Part shown: positions 12,346 through 22,914 of the stretch, piece after piece | Layout: each line of letters starts with the position of its first letter | Numbering within the stretch: position 1 is the stretch's first letter | Origin: Heloderma charlesbogerti | Taxonomy: Eukaryota; Chordata; Lepidosauria; Squamata; Helodermatidae | Assembly: GCA_026122225.1 (NCBI GenBank) | Contig: JANEZZ010000399.1 | Span: 3,110,001-3,174,000 of the forward strand | Length of the DNA stretch: 64,000 nucleotides | Direction of reading: 5' to 3' | Translations under genes and position numbers: made by a program | The notes under the pieces: model-generated | Told to the model about the DNA's origin: nothing | The model's database searches: none | What the model saw: the letters and a program-made list of their open reading frames with translations, nothing else

Positions 12346-13019
12346 ACACACTTTGCTGCTCCTGTTTCATTTCAAGGCTGAAAACTAGTCAGAAAATGGA
12401 GCTCACATACCAGGGCCATATAAAGAAACCTTGCAAGACCGCTGTGAATACCTACCTGCCAAGATTCTGGAGGGAGATTGGGGGGAAGGGAGAGGACACC
12501 ATGGAAACCGACATCTCCATCCCACTCCTCACCACATGACTCTTAAATTGGGCCAATTTGTTTCCCCGACTGTCAGCCAATCCAAACAGGATTTTTGTGA
12601 GCCAAACGACCTAACTCATGTCTCAGAACAACAAGGTGCTATCCCTCAGCATCTTTCCGTCTTAAATTCTTGAGCAAGCTGCCCCCTCTCCAGCACTTTT
12701 AGAAGTAAAATACCACAAGGAAGATGCTGCCAGTGCTGAAATTGAACAGTATCCTTACAAATGACAGGAGTCTGACAAAAAAAGGTCACACCCTGTGTTT
12801 AAAAACTGACCACTCCTATTCACAAAGTCAAGCACCTCTTGTCCCAGACATTATGAGACGCATATTTCATATCAGACCATTTACTTAGCTAACCAACCCT
12901 GTCCTCCAGTAAGAAAAGGAAATGGAGTGGGTCTAGGTGGTTTTAAAGCGTGACGTTTGCTTGATTGGCATATGTCTGGCGTAATAACACATCCACATGC
13001 TTTTGATGTAAATACAAAT

Positions 13020-13400
13020 GGTTCCCTGAAGAGCTCAATAATGCTTATTCAGTTTTGGGGAGAGAAACAAACAAACAGGTTTGACATTAAAGAAAGCATT
13101 CAATGCATTTCTTTTACATAGCTGTGAGCAGAACCCGTAGTGAAAACTGACAATGCTAACTACAGTGTGTTTATCCAGATTATACATTCCACTGTACTTA
13201 CATATGGAGAGACCAATGCACCCAGCTTTTAAATCAGCTGAATTTCCGTAATTATTATTAAAGTATGCATAATTATGTTTTGTTTGTAAGAGATGAGAGC
13301 GTTGAGAGGAGAATACCGCACAAGCAATACAAATCAAGCACACTTTATTTAAGCTTTTTATTAAGTGTTTGGCTCCTCTCCCTCTACTTTTCACTAAAAA
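13020..13400. promoter_or_regulatory. Candidate conserved intronic regulatory element
   Basis: This AT-rich, repeat-free segment lies 1.1 kb inside the putative first intron. It carries clustered homeodomain-type TAAT cores, including attattattaa and gcataattatg near 13250-13275. The 119-residue minus-strand ORF at 13035-13394 spans the segment but lacks protein-like composition, so I do not call it a gene. The regulatory reading is inference from base composition, position and motif content only. Confidence 0.25.
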
Positions 13401-13940
13401 AAAAGTTCATCAGAAGTTCTGATGACAGCAAGCCAAATAAGAATTGGTTCTTTCTGCATATAAACTTCCTGCAGCTATACCAGTTCATGGCACCCAGGTC
13501 AGTACTCTCATGTTGCTGCAAGCTCATATGGAGACAAGCAGCAGTTCCCAGGCCAGATCTCAAATATTCATCATGACTGATCTAAAGGCAAACTTCTCCC
13601 TCTGTCAACTCTAGCTAGGTCCACCTTAATGGAAGGAAAGGAGGGGGGGGGGATATCTAGCCACAAGCCTGTTCTCCCCTTCCCCACCCTCGCATGAACT
13701 ATTTACTGTAGCAAGTGACAGTTCCACATCATTATTACAATAATGATCGTAGCACAATTAACGCCAAAAGTGTCATCATCAAAACCTTAACCCTTTGCTG
13801 GCCATCTCCCCCCAAATAACAGGCACATGGACACAAACAACTGAGGAGAGTGACAAACTAGCACAGCACAACTCCCAATTCAACCTGCTGTCTTCATTCC
13901 CCCACCCCACACCCCACATACTGGAGCCAACAGTTTTGCC

Positions 13941-13958
13941 CAGTGTAAATTTACACTG
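13941..13958. other. Perfect 18-bp palindrome
   Basis: cagtgtaaatttacactg is its own reverse complement. It could bind a symmetric factor or be chance. Confidence 0.6.
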
Positions 13959-14106
13959 TAAACATACATTATTTGATAAGGACTTCCCATAAGTGGATTG
14001 AGAATGTCTAATAGTAAGCTTTCTTTGCTAGGCAAAGAAAGAAAACCTTCCCCCCCCTTTTCCCCCAGTAAAAATCCATGCCCCCAATATAGTCTAAATA
14101 CATCTT

Positions 14107-14148
<42 letters not shown>

Positions 14149-14151
14149 TAG
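14107..14151. repeat. (GATA)n microsatellite
   Basis: About 11 units of a tetranucleotide. It is followed at 14194-14232 by an AT-rich 'tatatagata' run of related composition. Confidence 0.95.
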
Positions 14152-14451
14152 ATATGCAACTCAAAAGACAAAACACTGGATGGGACAGCAAGAGGGATAT
14201 ATATCTATATATAGATATATAGATATATATAATATCCTTCTGTTTATTGTGAGAAGAAACTAAAGAGACACAGACCTGAACAGAAGCTGCACAGCAGAAG
14301 AAATTTTCTTTCCCTTATAGAGTCCCCCTCTCCTTCTCCCACACATTCACACGCACCGGGTGCCACATACACAAACACACACGCACACACTGCCCCACCA
14401 CTCGCTCCCAGTCTTCCCTCATCTGCTCTATGCAGTTCTCAGGAAATGAAT

Positions 14452-14486
14452 GGGGGGGGGGGGTTGGAGAGGCGGGGGGGGGGGGG
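14452..14486 (+). other. Paired long G-tracts (12 and 13 G)
   Basis: Two guanine runs are separated by 10 bases, with more G-runs to the right. They lie 35-70 bases inside the putative intron 1 and could form G-quadruplex or R-loop structures on the plus strand. Length in the assembly may be unreliable. Confidence 0.6.
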
Positions 14487-14520
14487 ACACAGAGAACTGT
14501 TGTACTTGCAAATGACTTAC

Positions 14521-15660
14521 CCGGATCACATGATGTGCTAAATGTAGGGTGGGCCAGTGGGTGGAGGCTCCCGAAACAAGAGAGGGCACAATGTAGCGCA
14601 GGGGAACCTTACCGGGGACGCATCGGATTGCATTGGGGCCCCGCTTAGGGTGGGCTGAAGGGAGGGAAAAGAAAGGGGTGGAGGGGGGCGGGTGTGAAGA
14701 GAGAGAGAGAGAGAAGAGATGCGATGCGGCAGAGGCGGCTTCTCTCTCCTTGCCCTCAAGGTGGGGGTGGGAGGAGAAAGAGGAGGAGGACGGTGGGGCT
14801 GGGTTGGGAGGGGAGGAGACGCAACAAACCCAAACAAAAGCGCCCCCCCCCCGTCTTGCTCCACCCAGAAGTGGGGAGGGGAGAAATAATAAAGGAAGCC
14901 CAAGGCAGGGCAAGCCTCTCTCTTTTTTAATGCATGTGATGGATCCGCCGGAGCTGAATTGCTTTACTGCCTTGGGAAGGCAGAGCCCCAAAACAATCAA
15001 TGGGGGGAGGAGGAGGAGGGAGGGACCAGGCATCTGCGTTGCTGCTGGCCCAGCCCTGGATCCCCGGTGCACGGGCAGCCATCCCCACCCCCGGGAGGTG
15101 GGAGGGAGGGAGACACCCACACAAGGGGGGGAAGCCCGGAGCTGGCGGCGGCGCCTAACGTTGGGACTGGTGCCTGTCCTTGCTGGCTTGAACTCCCTCT
15201 GCCTCCGCTTTCACCCTCCGGGGTGCCCACCCTGGGGGCTTGCGAAGGACGGGGCGACCGGCAAAGGCAGCGGGAAGGGAGCGGAGGGGAGCGAAGGCCC
15301 TCGCTTTTCCTCCCTTCTCTCTCGGCTGAGAGCCCACCGGGGGCTCTGATCTCCCCCCGCCAGGGGAAAAGAGAGACGGACGGACGGACGCTGGCAGGAG
15401 ATTAAGGGGAATAAAAAGCAGCGCAGGCTGGGGAGGAGCTGTTGGAAAGAGCGAATGGGAGCGGAAAAGCAGGAGGCGCAAGGACAGGTCGCCAGAGAGA
15501 CGCGCCGCTGGACGGAATACGATTGTTCCAGGAGGCGAGGGGGGTATTGGCCGGCAGAGAGAGAGAGAGAGACAAAACGAGGGGGACGCGGGTGCCGTCA
15601 TTGCGATCCAGCCTCCGCGCAGAGGCGAGCGCTCCCTCCCAGCGTGTGTGAAACGAACAG
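14521..15660 (-). other. Putative first exon (5' UTR) of an unidentified minus-strand gene
   Basis: On the minus strand two sites match the splice-donor consensus: …GATCCGG|GTAAGTCATT (last exon base 14521) and …CGTCCCCG|GTAAGGTTCC (last exon base 14613). Both sit at the left edge of a CpG-rich block, the usual position of a first exon. No plus-strand donor of similar quality is visible. The long ORFs here (up to 238 residues) are made of proline, serine, glycine and arginine runs and agree in no frame with a known protein, so I read the exon as non-coding or with only a short coding part. A transcription start near 15.64-15.70 kb is a guess. I cannot name the gene; coding exons would lie left of the window or were not recognised within it. 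Confidence 0.45.
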
Positions 15661-15900
15661 ATTTTAATCAGACGTTTAGGAAGCTGCCTCACCCCGAATC
15701 AGACCGTTGTTTGGGCATCTGCTCACTCTGGCGTATGGGAGGCGTGGGGTGAGGGGAGGGGAGGGGAGGACCCTTCCATAGCGGAGGCTACCTCTACACG
15801 ACTCACGGCTCTGGCCTGGACTCTTGCCAGCCAGCCAGCCAGCCGCGGTTGGATAATACTGCCTCATCTGCGTGGGGCGTCATTCAGTCCTTCGGTGGCT
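14700..15900. promoter_or_regulatory. CpG island promoter
   Basis: CpG dinucleotides are dense, highest at about 15.13-15.66 kb (for example seven in 15241-15300), against the CpG-poor rest of the window. GC boxes, GGGGAGGGG-type repeats (15751-15769) and purine tracts are present. No clear TATA box exists; a weak AT patch lies near 15660-15668. This is the composition of a vertebrate housekeeping or developmental promoter, possibly bidirectional. Confidence 0.75.
15828..15843. repeat. (CCAG)n short tandem repeat
   Basis: Four units at the right edge of the CpG island. Confidence 0.8.
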
Positions 15901-16036
15901 CAGCAACATGACATCTGCCTTCGGAGATGGCAAGCCCAGAACAGTGACTCCCACGAGCCCTCTTCAAAAGTTGCTCACGTGAAGGAGTTTCACACGTGTT
16001 GAACGGGAAACAGGGCGGTGCCTTCTGGCAAGCAAG

Positions 16037-16094
16037 GGGCACGAGCTGGCCACGCCCCTAAATGTGGGCACGAGCTGGCCGTGCCCCTAAACAT
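16037..16094. repeat. 29-bp tandem duplication
   Basis: Two copies of a 29-bp unit starting gggcacgagctggcc lie head to tail and differ by a few bases. The unit itself has the inverted halves ggggca/tgcccc. Confidence 0.85.
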
Positions 16095-16550
16095 TTGCAC
16101 TTTGACGTGGACAGGCACAGGGGGCTTCCCCTCAATTTTAAACATCAGGGTTCAGGTTCACAGGAAAGCCTATGCAGGTACAGGGCTACATGTGTAGGCT
16201 TCCCCAGTGCAGATAACCCTGGGATGCGACTAAGGATCCCTTGTGATGTTCGGGGAGGGACCAACTGCACAGCCCCTTCTGCCTGTGGCCATCTTCACTT
16301 GAGTAAGGCAAGAAAGGGGCTGCAGTGGGTTCCTCTGAGGGCAAGTAGCTCTTCCTGTTACCTCTCTTTGGGGCAGAGGTCCACCATTTTTGGCCAGCTA
16401 GAGTAGTGGTAGTCACTAACTCTGGCCATCTGTGGTGGCCACCAACCCTGACCTTGACTCACATGGGAGGCTCCCAGAACAAGCATGAAGTTGGAGTTGA
16501 GACATACCCAGCTCACATTTCCTGATGGGCAGACAATCCAGCTCTGGCCC

Positions 16551-16768
16551 AAGACACAGGACCCCTATTCCATGCACAGAACCTATCTGGACTGGCAGTT
16601 GAACCTTACCTCTACACTGGCAGCGAGCCAGGGTCTTCCACTGTGCATGAGCGCGTCTGGCTAGCTTAGGGGATGTAGCACATGGCTCTGTCCTCCCACA
16701 CTTCACTGCTGCTCCACACTATCCAGTATATGCCACCTCACTCTGCCTAATGGTAGGGCTGGCCCTGA
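16551..16768 (+). repeat. Interspersed repeat, homologous to 36613-36885
   Basis: It shares ggcccaagacac, a block around ctggactggcagttgaacct, and the right end ctctgcctaatggtag with 36613-36885 in the same order and orientation. The class is unknown. The repeat ends near ggctggccctg. Confidence 0.6.
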
Positions 16769-16775
16769 TTAAATC

Positions 16776-17739
16776 AACTGACCCAACAATATGGCAAGTG
16801 CAGGTGTGCATACCTCCAGAGAAACTCTCTCTGGCCTAGTGTTTCCATAACTTCTGAGAGATGAAGAACACCTTTACTGCTACAGATAGCAAGAGAGACT
16901 ATAATTAGCAGATCTGAGTCAGGGCTGGCTCCTTCATGAGCTTTATTTCAGCCTCACAAACAAAGCTGTCCCTTCCTAATGACATCAGTCAACCCTATTC
17001 CTTGACAGGAGTTTGACCCTTTCTTCTAGAGAGGTATGATAACTGAGATTCCTACTGAATGTGGTATATTAAGAATATTTCCTCCTCCACAGTTTTCTTA
17101 AGCTGTAGTCTTCTGTGCACTTCCTTGGGAGTAAAACTGAGACCGAGTCCCTCTCCTTAGGATAGAGCTACATAGATGATAATGTTTCCTTGTTCCCCAC
17201 AATCCAAAACATTAGGGTTGGTGTTAAGGTCACCAACTTTTCAATCAGCCTCTGCAGCTGTATGTGTCACAGCATCATGCTATGATGGAACTTTTCACAG
17301 CACAAAGATATGCTATTTCACCAGCTATTTGCTGCAGACCAAGCCACTGTTAAAGCTATAGCTACAGAAGCCAGTTGAAAACTTGGCAAGTGGCAACCCT
17401 ATTTGACTTCCTCATGCATGCTTCACAAACATTAGATTCCTTTGTTCTCAGGAGTCAGCCCAGTACTGTGAAACAATTAAATCTCCACCGACAAATTTGC
17501 TTCTGTTTTGTTTGTTAAAGAACCTGAATTGTAATAATTGGTTTTCCAGTCGAGGTTCCTATTGAAGGTGGTATATTAAAAACATTGGGGGGGGGTGTCA
17601 GATTTTTATATTTATTTTTAAATACCAGATAGCATCAAGGCTATCTGAAGTGTTAGCTTTAGGGGGAAATTAAAAATAATAGTTTAAAAAAATCCCTTTG
17701 GTTTTGCTGTAACAGCTAAAGTTTACAATAGAAAGAGGA
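16776..17739. other. Unique sequence
   Basis: No exon or repeat recognised; a short G-run lies near 17587-17595. Confidence 0.4.
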
Positions 17740-17975
17740 AGCCAGCTGTATCTCCTCTGGCAAAGAGTTCCATAGTTTGGTCACCACAACCAAGACTGCT
17801 TTATTCTGTGCACTCATTGACTGCACCTCAGATAGAAACAGGGCTTTTCTGAGGATTGAAATGTAATGTGCAGGCAGGTTCAGAGTGGGTGGAGGTGGAC
17901 CTTTAGGTATCTAGGTCCCAAATCATTAGAGCTTTAAAAGTTACACAGAGCACTTTGAATTCACTGGAGTTTAAA
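17740..17975 (-). mobile_element. CR1/L2-type LINE 3'-coding fragment
   Basis: Read on the minus strand, the sequence complementary to 'tggcaaagagttccatagtttggtcacc' corresponds to the C-terminal LINE segment seen intact at 42.2-42.6 kb (pattern FS.VAP.LWN.LP). Stops and frameshifts interrupt it. Confidence 0.65.
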
Positions 17976-18284
17976 AATAGAAAACAGTGTTAAAAAGTAT
18001 ACATTAAGCAAACAATTAGCGCAATTCAGCCAAAGTTAAACACTTTAAGTCATATTGATTTAAGATCTATATATTGATTTAATGACAGAGATCTAAGTAC
18101 ATGATAAACACCCTACTAATATTAATAAGACTCAAAAGTGCTTAAAGTTGTCCCATTATGAATCATATAGGGAAATAAGATTATGATCACTAAAATGTAT
18201 GGGGGGTGTACAAGAGAGAATGCCACAATCTTCTCTGAATTCCTTGGAGGAAAAGTTTGGTATAAGTATAATAATTAAACAGTA

Positions 18285-18712
18285 CTTAGGAGTAAGCCCG
18301 TTGAACACAGTGAGGCTTTATTCTGAGTAAATGTGCTTATGATCAGCTGTAAGGCTGCCAAATTTTGAACCAGCCCCTGTAGCTTTGTCTTGAACAGACT
18401 TACCTGCAGCAATTAATAGGTAAAAACCTTTGTCTCTACGCAGTGCAGGCTGCTATAGAAGGTACAAGAGAAGGTGAGTAAAATTAAGACTGTAATTACA
18501 TGTGCACTTACTAGAGAGTAAACATCATTGAACTTAATGATTCTTGCTTCCAAGTATGCCTGCATAGAATCATTCATAGCCTGCAGATTGCAGTGCCCAA
18601 AGTAAAGATGGAACTTTTTTCTTTATGCAGCATCATTCTAAGCAGGTTTCCTCTGAGTTCAATGGAAGACAGTTCCTAATAAATATTTGCTTAGGAGTGC
18701 AGCCTTCAAGAT
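18285..18712. repeat. Three decayed copies of hairpin repeat family C
   Basis: Segments near 18285-18345, 18495-18570 and 18640-18712 carry the family signature: 'ggagtaagcccgttgaacac' type strings and 'gcttaggagtgcagcctt' type ends. Better copies lie at 24.26 and 25.0 kb. Confidence 0.5.
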
Positions 18713-19796
18713 AAAGGAAAGAGGCATCTCTCTTATTGGATCCAACCTGATAAATAGTCTGTGTGTGTCACTAGAAGGCTTGCACAGATTCCACCAACTC
18801 AGCTTTACATTTGGGCCCAGGGCATGGTCAGAAATGGGCATCTGATATATCAACGCTACTAAACCTAAGCGGGTCTGCGTCTGGACAGGAGACTACCTAA
18901 GAACCCCACACATGCTTTTCTAAGCCCCCCAAAGGAATGGTGGGATGTAAGTGCAAAACATTAAAAATAACGCCAATTTTAGCCCAACCTCTGGCCTTTC
19001 TGCGGCCCACTTTTGTTACTCCGGCATTACAAAGGGGTGTGCAAAGTTAACTGGCTCCAGAGTGTATAGAAAATATGATCCCTGGTTTGTCAGGCATTGG
19101 CATGATGATCCTGTGCCTCCTCCCTTCACAGCCCATGATGATGAAGTGGGGAGTAAATGGGGTATAGCCAGAGAGCAGCTGTGTTCTGGTCAACTCCAGC
19201 TGCTAAGTGATTCCTGAGCATGCAGGCCACAGCAGGTGCTCTAAACTGAGCTGCACACCGAATTGGTCCCTCACCAAATCCAGACTGAGTACGTGGAATG
19301 AAACCGTGGATATCCACTTGCATCCCACTGGAGCCAAACTGATCCAGCAGCATATCCCATCAGTAAACACTGTCCAAATTAATGTATGTTAAAACAAACA
19401 AACCCACAGGTAGTAGCAGTATTGTTCAGATATAAACAAGCTTCTATGAAACAGCAGCGATCTAATCACTTTCCTTTTCACCATGATGAAATCAGGAAGT
19501 CGCTAACTAGGAAAGCATCTATTAAAATGTGGTCTGGGGAAATATTTATTTATTACTTTTCTATCCTGCCCAATAGCTGAAGCTCTCTGGGAGGTTCACG
19601 ACCATTAAAACCATAAAATACAAAATGATAAAATATAAAAGTTTAAAATGACAATATGAAATCAAAATCAAAATAAAACCTAGCAGCTGTGCAAAGATTT
19701 AAAATACAGTAACAGATTTAAAACAGAAATGGAAAGATTAAAATGCTTGGGAAAATAAGGTCTTCAGCTGGTGCAGAAAAGAGCAAAGTGTAGACA

Positions 19797-20141
19797 TTAG
19801 GTGAGCCTCTCTGGGAAGCTCATCCCCAACGTGAGTGCCACAACTGAAAAGGCCCTCTTTGTAGTAGCCACCCACCTCACTTCCTTTGATGGGGGCTCCC
19901 AAAGAACAACCACTGAATACAATCTTAGGGTCCAAGCAAATCTATATGGGAGGAGACAGTCCTTCAGGTAACTCGACCCCAAGCAATTTAGGGCTTTGAA
20001 TGTTAATACCAGAACTTTGAATTGGGCCTTGAAATGGACTGGCAACCAGTGGAGATGGAAAAGTACTTGCATAATATAATCACATTGGCCAGTCCGTGTT
20101 AACAATCTTGCTGCCCTATTTTGGACAGCTGAAGTTTCCAT
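19797..20141 (-). pseudogene. LINE ORF2 C-terminal domain remnant
   Basis: The 114-residue reading matches the C-terminal region of CR1/L2 reverse transcriptases: [31 protein letters not shown] and FSVVALTLG correspond to the same blocks in the copy at 42195-42635. It would have been part of the LINE polyprotein that nicks DNA and copies its own RNA. It is truncated by a stop and lacks a clean link to the RT half. Confidence 0.85.
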
Positions 20142-20368
20142 ACCATTTTCAAAGGTAGTCCCATGTACAATGCATTCCTCTAATCCAGAGGAAAAGCATG
20201 GATAACTGTTACTAGGCTATCTCTGTCCAGATAAGGATATAGTTGGTATATCAGCCTATGCTAATAAAAGGTGCTTCATGCCACCAAGTCCACCTGTGCT
20301 TGTAGAGACAATGCTGGATCCAAGAGCACCCCCAAGCTATGAACCTCTCTAGAACAGGTTGACCTCAC

Positions 20369-20655
20369 TTAGCCAGGCGACAAACCACCCACTAAGGGTA
20401 CCTCCATCTTGCTTGGATTGAGGCTCAGTTTATTGGCTCTCATCCAGTCCATTACCATGCCCAGGCACCAATTCAGAATGCCCTCTGCCTCACCTGAATT
20501 TGATGAAAAGGAGAGATAGAGCTGGGTGTCAACCCTCTTTTGGTGACAGATCAGCCCACACCTCCAGATAACATCCCCAAGTGGGTTCCTGTAGATGTTG
20601 AACAGCATGGGGGACAGAATAGAGCCCTGTGGAACCCTGTAGTATATCTGCCAAG
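20369..20655 (-). pseudogene. LINE reverse transcriptase, rear half (pseudogene)
   Basis: The minus-strand reading contains RVPQGSILSPMLFNIY, the RT fingers/palm signature of CR1/L2 LINEs. Next comes a segment where YADDTQLYLSF is expected but CHQKRVDTQLYLSF is found, so the catalytic YADD box is destroyed. WMRANKLSLNPSKME follows, as in the family. The upstream end is cut by the hAT-like insertion at 20656. Confidence 0.85.
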
Positions 20656-21201
20656 TACGGCCGTGCACCGCTTCAGTCCGAATCCTGAAGCAGATCAGGG
20701 TGCTTCGGACCAAAGTGGTGCGGTTCCAGAGTGGGTCAAGATCAGGCCGAAGTGCTCCGAAGCAGGTTGGATCACTATGAAGCACTTCAGGGGCACTTCG
20801 GCCCAATCTGGACAGCCCCCCCCAGCTGTGTGAGCCCCCCACTGCTTACCTTGACCCCTGGGGAGCGCCCACAGCCATCGCCGTCTTGGAGGGAGTCTCC
20901 ATTGTCTTTCAGAATGGCAACTCTTCTGGTAAGAGGAGTTACCATTAAAAAAAAAAGTGACTCCCTTGCAGAGGATGACAGCTGCAGGCACTTCCGGAAG
21001 GGAAGAGGAAGGGATCTTGCAAAGCTTAGTGGTGGCAGTAGGGCTTGCATGGTGGAAGGGCCCCTGCTTCAGGTCTTCAGATCTGGAGTTCAAAGCGGAT
21101 TGACCCGGCTCCAAAGCAGGCCAAGGCAGGTCAGGGCCAATTCGGGACCTCCAAATTGGCCTCCAAAGTGGGTTGGGGGGGGGACACGGTGCATAGCCCT
21201 A
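20656..21201. mobile_element. Non-autonomous hAT-like element with 8-bp target duplication
   Basis: Terminal inverted repeats are TACGGCCGTGCACC at the left and, read from the right, TAGGGCTATGCACC. Flanks are CTGCCAAG (20648-20655) and ATGCCAAG (21202-21209), a 7/8 match, as expected of an 8-bp hAT target-site duplication. It sits inside LINE reverse-transcriptase sequence, so it is younger than that LINE. Its long ORFs (up to 172 residues) have no transposase features. Confidence 0.8.
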
Positions 21202-21683
21202 ATGCCAAGGCTTAGAACAATAATCTCCCAGCACCACTTCTGGAATTAGCCATGTAAGCAGGAGTGGAACCACTGCAATGTGGTACCTCCAACTCCCAAA
21301 CCAGAGAATGTATCCATAAGAATACCATTGTCAACAGTTCCAGAAGCCTCCAAGAGGTCCAAGAGAATCAACAGGGTTGCACTCCCCCCTGTCCTTCTCT
21401 TGGCAAAGGTCATCCCACAGGGTGACCAAGGTAGTTTCTGTTCCAAAACCAGGCCTGAAACCTGACTGAAATGGGTCTGGGTTTCATTTCAACGGGAATG
21501 GGTTTCATTCAAGAGTGCCTTGATTTGGCCAGGAAGGTGACCCACTCAGGCACCTTGCACAGGAAGGAGGTGTTGGCTACTGGCCTATAGTTGTTACCAT
21601 CATCTGGTCCAGGTTAGGCTTTTTCAGGACTGGCCTAATTACCACCTCCTTTAAAAAGGCCACTAGCACCCCCACTCTCAAGG
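21202..21683 (-). pseudogene. LINE reverse transcriptase, front half (pseudogene)
   Basis: The minus-strand reading gives LLILLDLLEASGTVDNGIL, matching the RT box usually read as LLDLSAAFDTVDH. Upstream DPFQSGFRPGFGTET, RPVLKKPNLD and related blocks appear in shifting frames. The first catalytic Asp context (AFDTVD) is altered to ASGTVD. It is continuous with the rear half once the hAT-like insertion is skipped. Confidence 0.85.
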
Positions 21684-22253
21684 TGTCAGGGTTGCCTCTG
21701 AGCACAGGGAGTTGCTCAGTAGCTCAGATTCTGAGGAGGAATTGCAGGAGGTGGAAGAGGATATTTCTCAGGCTTGTCCAGAGTTAGAGATACAGATTCC
21801 TCAGGCTTCAAAGGCCCAGCTAGATGGAGAGGGTCTCTCTTCACACACCCCTGTGAGAGATAGCGAACAGGGAGAGGTGGGGCTTGGAGAGCTGGAATTC
21901 TTAGACACCAGGCACAGAGCCAAGAGAGAGATGGCAGGGGCGGAGCTTAGGTGGACTGCCTGATTGGGCCGGTGCAAACAGCAGCGCTTAAGAGGCTTCA
22001 CGAGAGAGAGGGAGATTCCCCACCCCACCCCTTAAGTTAGGACAGTAGCCTGCCTTTTCTTCAAATGGTGGACAACTTTCGTAGCTTTCCTTTGAACTCC
22101 CTGAAGATGTTTCTTTTGTAGACTGAGTCACTGACCATTTTCATCTGTATGACCCATTGAAGTAGTGGAGTAAAAGCCGAGAGTTGAAGCCTCTTGCTTG
22201 TGTTTTGATTTGGGTTCTGAAGTTTACAGCAGGGGCAAAAGAGAATCCTGACA
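21684..22253 (+). mobile_element. Solo LTR (570 bp) with perfect 5-bp target duplication
   Basis: It begins TGTCAGGGTTGCC and ends AATCCTGACA, i.e. TG…CA with short inverted tips. CAAGG precedes (21679-21683) and follows (22254-22258) exactly. The surrounding LINE continues on both sides. No internal retroviral or Gypsy genes remain. The 83-residue acidic ORF at 21712-21963 lies within the LTR and is unlikely to be a gene. The parent family (Gypsy or endogenous retrovirus) cannot be told from the LTR alone; strand is tentative. Confidence 0.85.
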
Positions 22254-22715
22254 CAAGGAGGAATGTACAACCTGGACCCAGCCAGATATCCACTCCCTTT
22301 AAGATGTAATAAGCCATGAAGGGAAAGGGTCTAGCACACAGGTGGTCGGCCAGACCTGGCCAAACACCTTGTCCATATCCTTGAGCCTCAGTGACTAAAC
22401 TCATCCAATAAAACTGAAACAGACGGTGCTCTGGAACCTCTTCTAATGGAACTGCATTAACTGTGGTGTCCAAGTCATGACAGATTTGTACAATATGTAC
22501 AATTGCTCAGCCTAATGAAAGCCCTGGGGCTGGCCCACCCATGGAGGCAAACCAGGCAACTGCCTGAGGTGCCAGAATTCCAGAAATGCCTGCTCAACTA
22601 TGTACGTTTTAGAGAATGGCTGCCTGCACTTCTGGAGAGACAGGTTAGCAGCTTGGTTGAGTGTTATCCCCTTGTTTTCTAGGAGACACCATCAGAAACA
22701 CTTCTGATCTTTGGA

Positions 22716-22914
22716 GGGGCCGTCATTCAGTGGTAGAGCACACATTTTGCCTTCAGAAGGACCTAGGTTCACTTGCCAGTATCTGGATTTAAAAGGAATC
22801 AAGTAGCAGGAGGTGTCAAAGACCACTGTGAAAGCTATGGCCAGTCAAACTGGGCAATATTAGCACATGTGGGAAAAAATATTCTAGCCTGGTATAAGGC
22901 AGTTTCCTATGCTC
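22716..22914 (+). mobile_element. tRNA-derived SINE
   Basis: The tRNA-like head has an A-box-like cattcagtggtagagca and a B-box-like aggttcacttgc. It is followed by a body ending ggtataaggcagtttcctat, the same tail as the copies at 40.65 and 63.53 kb. Pol III transcription of the ancestor is established for such SINEs; this copy is decayed. Confidence 0.75.

Larger units (their letters stand above)
19540..22480 (-). mobile_element. Composite CR1/L2-type LINE, interrupted twice
   Basis: Minus-strand non-LTR retrotransposon. The 3' end (19540-19740) has the common 'ccgcccaatagccgaagctct' type tail. Coding sequence then follows towards higher coordinates: the C-terminal domain (19797-20141), the rear half of the reverse transcriptase (20369-20655), the front half (21202-21683), and a further 5' part to about 22480. 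A hAT-like element (20656-21201) and a solo LTR (21684-22253) split it. Stops and frameshifts show it is dead. Confidence 0.85.

Noticed and set aside
12127..12539. ORFs with CVCV and RERE runs
   Set aside because: Direct translations of the (GT)n(GA)n microsatellite.
14428..15120. 230-residue minus-strand ORF in the CpG island
   Set aside because: Proline/serine low complexity. It reads straight across both splice donors, which argues it is not translated as a unit.
14633..15349. 238-residue plus-strand ORF in the CpG island
   Set aside because: It consists of charged and glycine/proline runs expected from GC-rich purine-skewed DNA. Overlapping ORFs of similar length exist in other frames, and no domain is visible.
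20731..21249. 172-residue plus-strand ORF
   Set aside because: It lies within the non-autonomous hAT-like element and has no transposase motif.
21712..21963. 83-residue acidic ORF
   Set aside because: It lies inside the solo LTR; no known protein is recognised and retroviral or Gypsy genes are not in LTRs.
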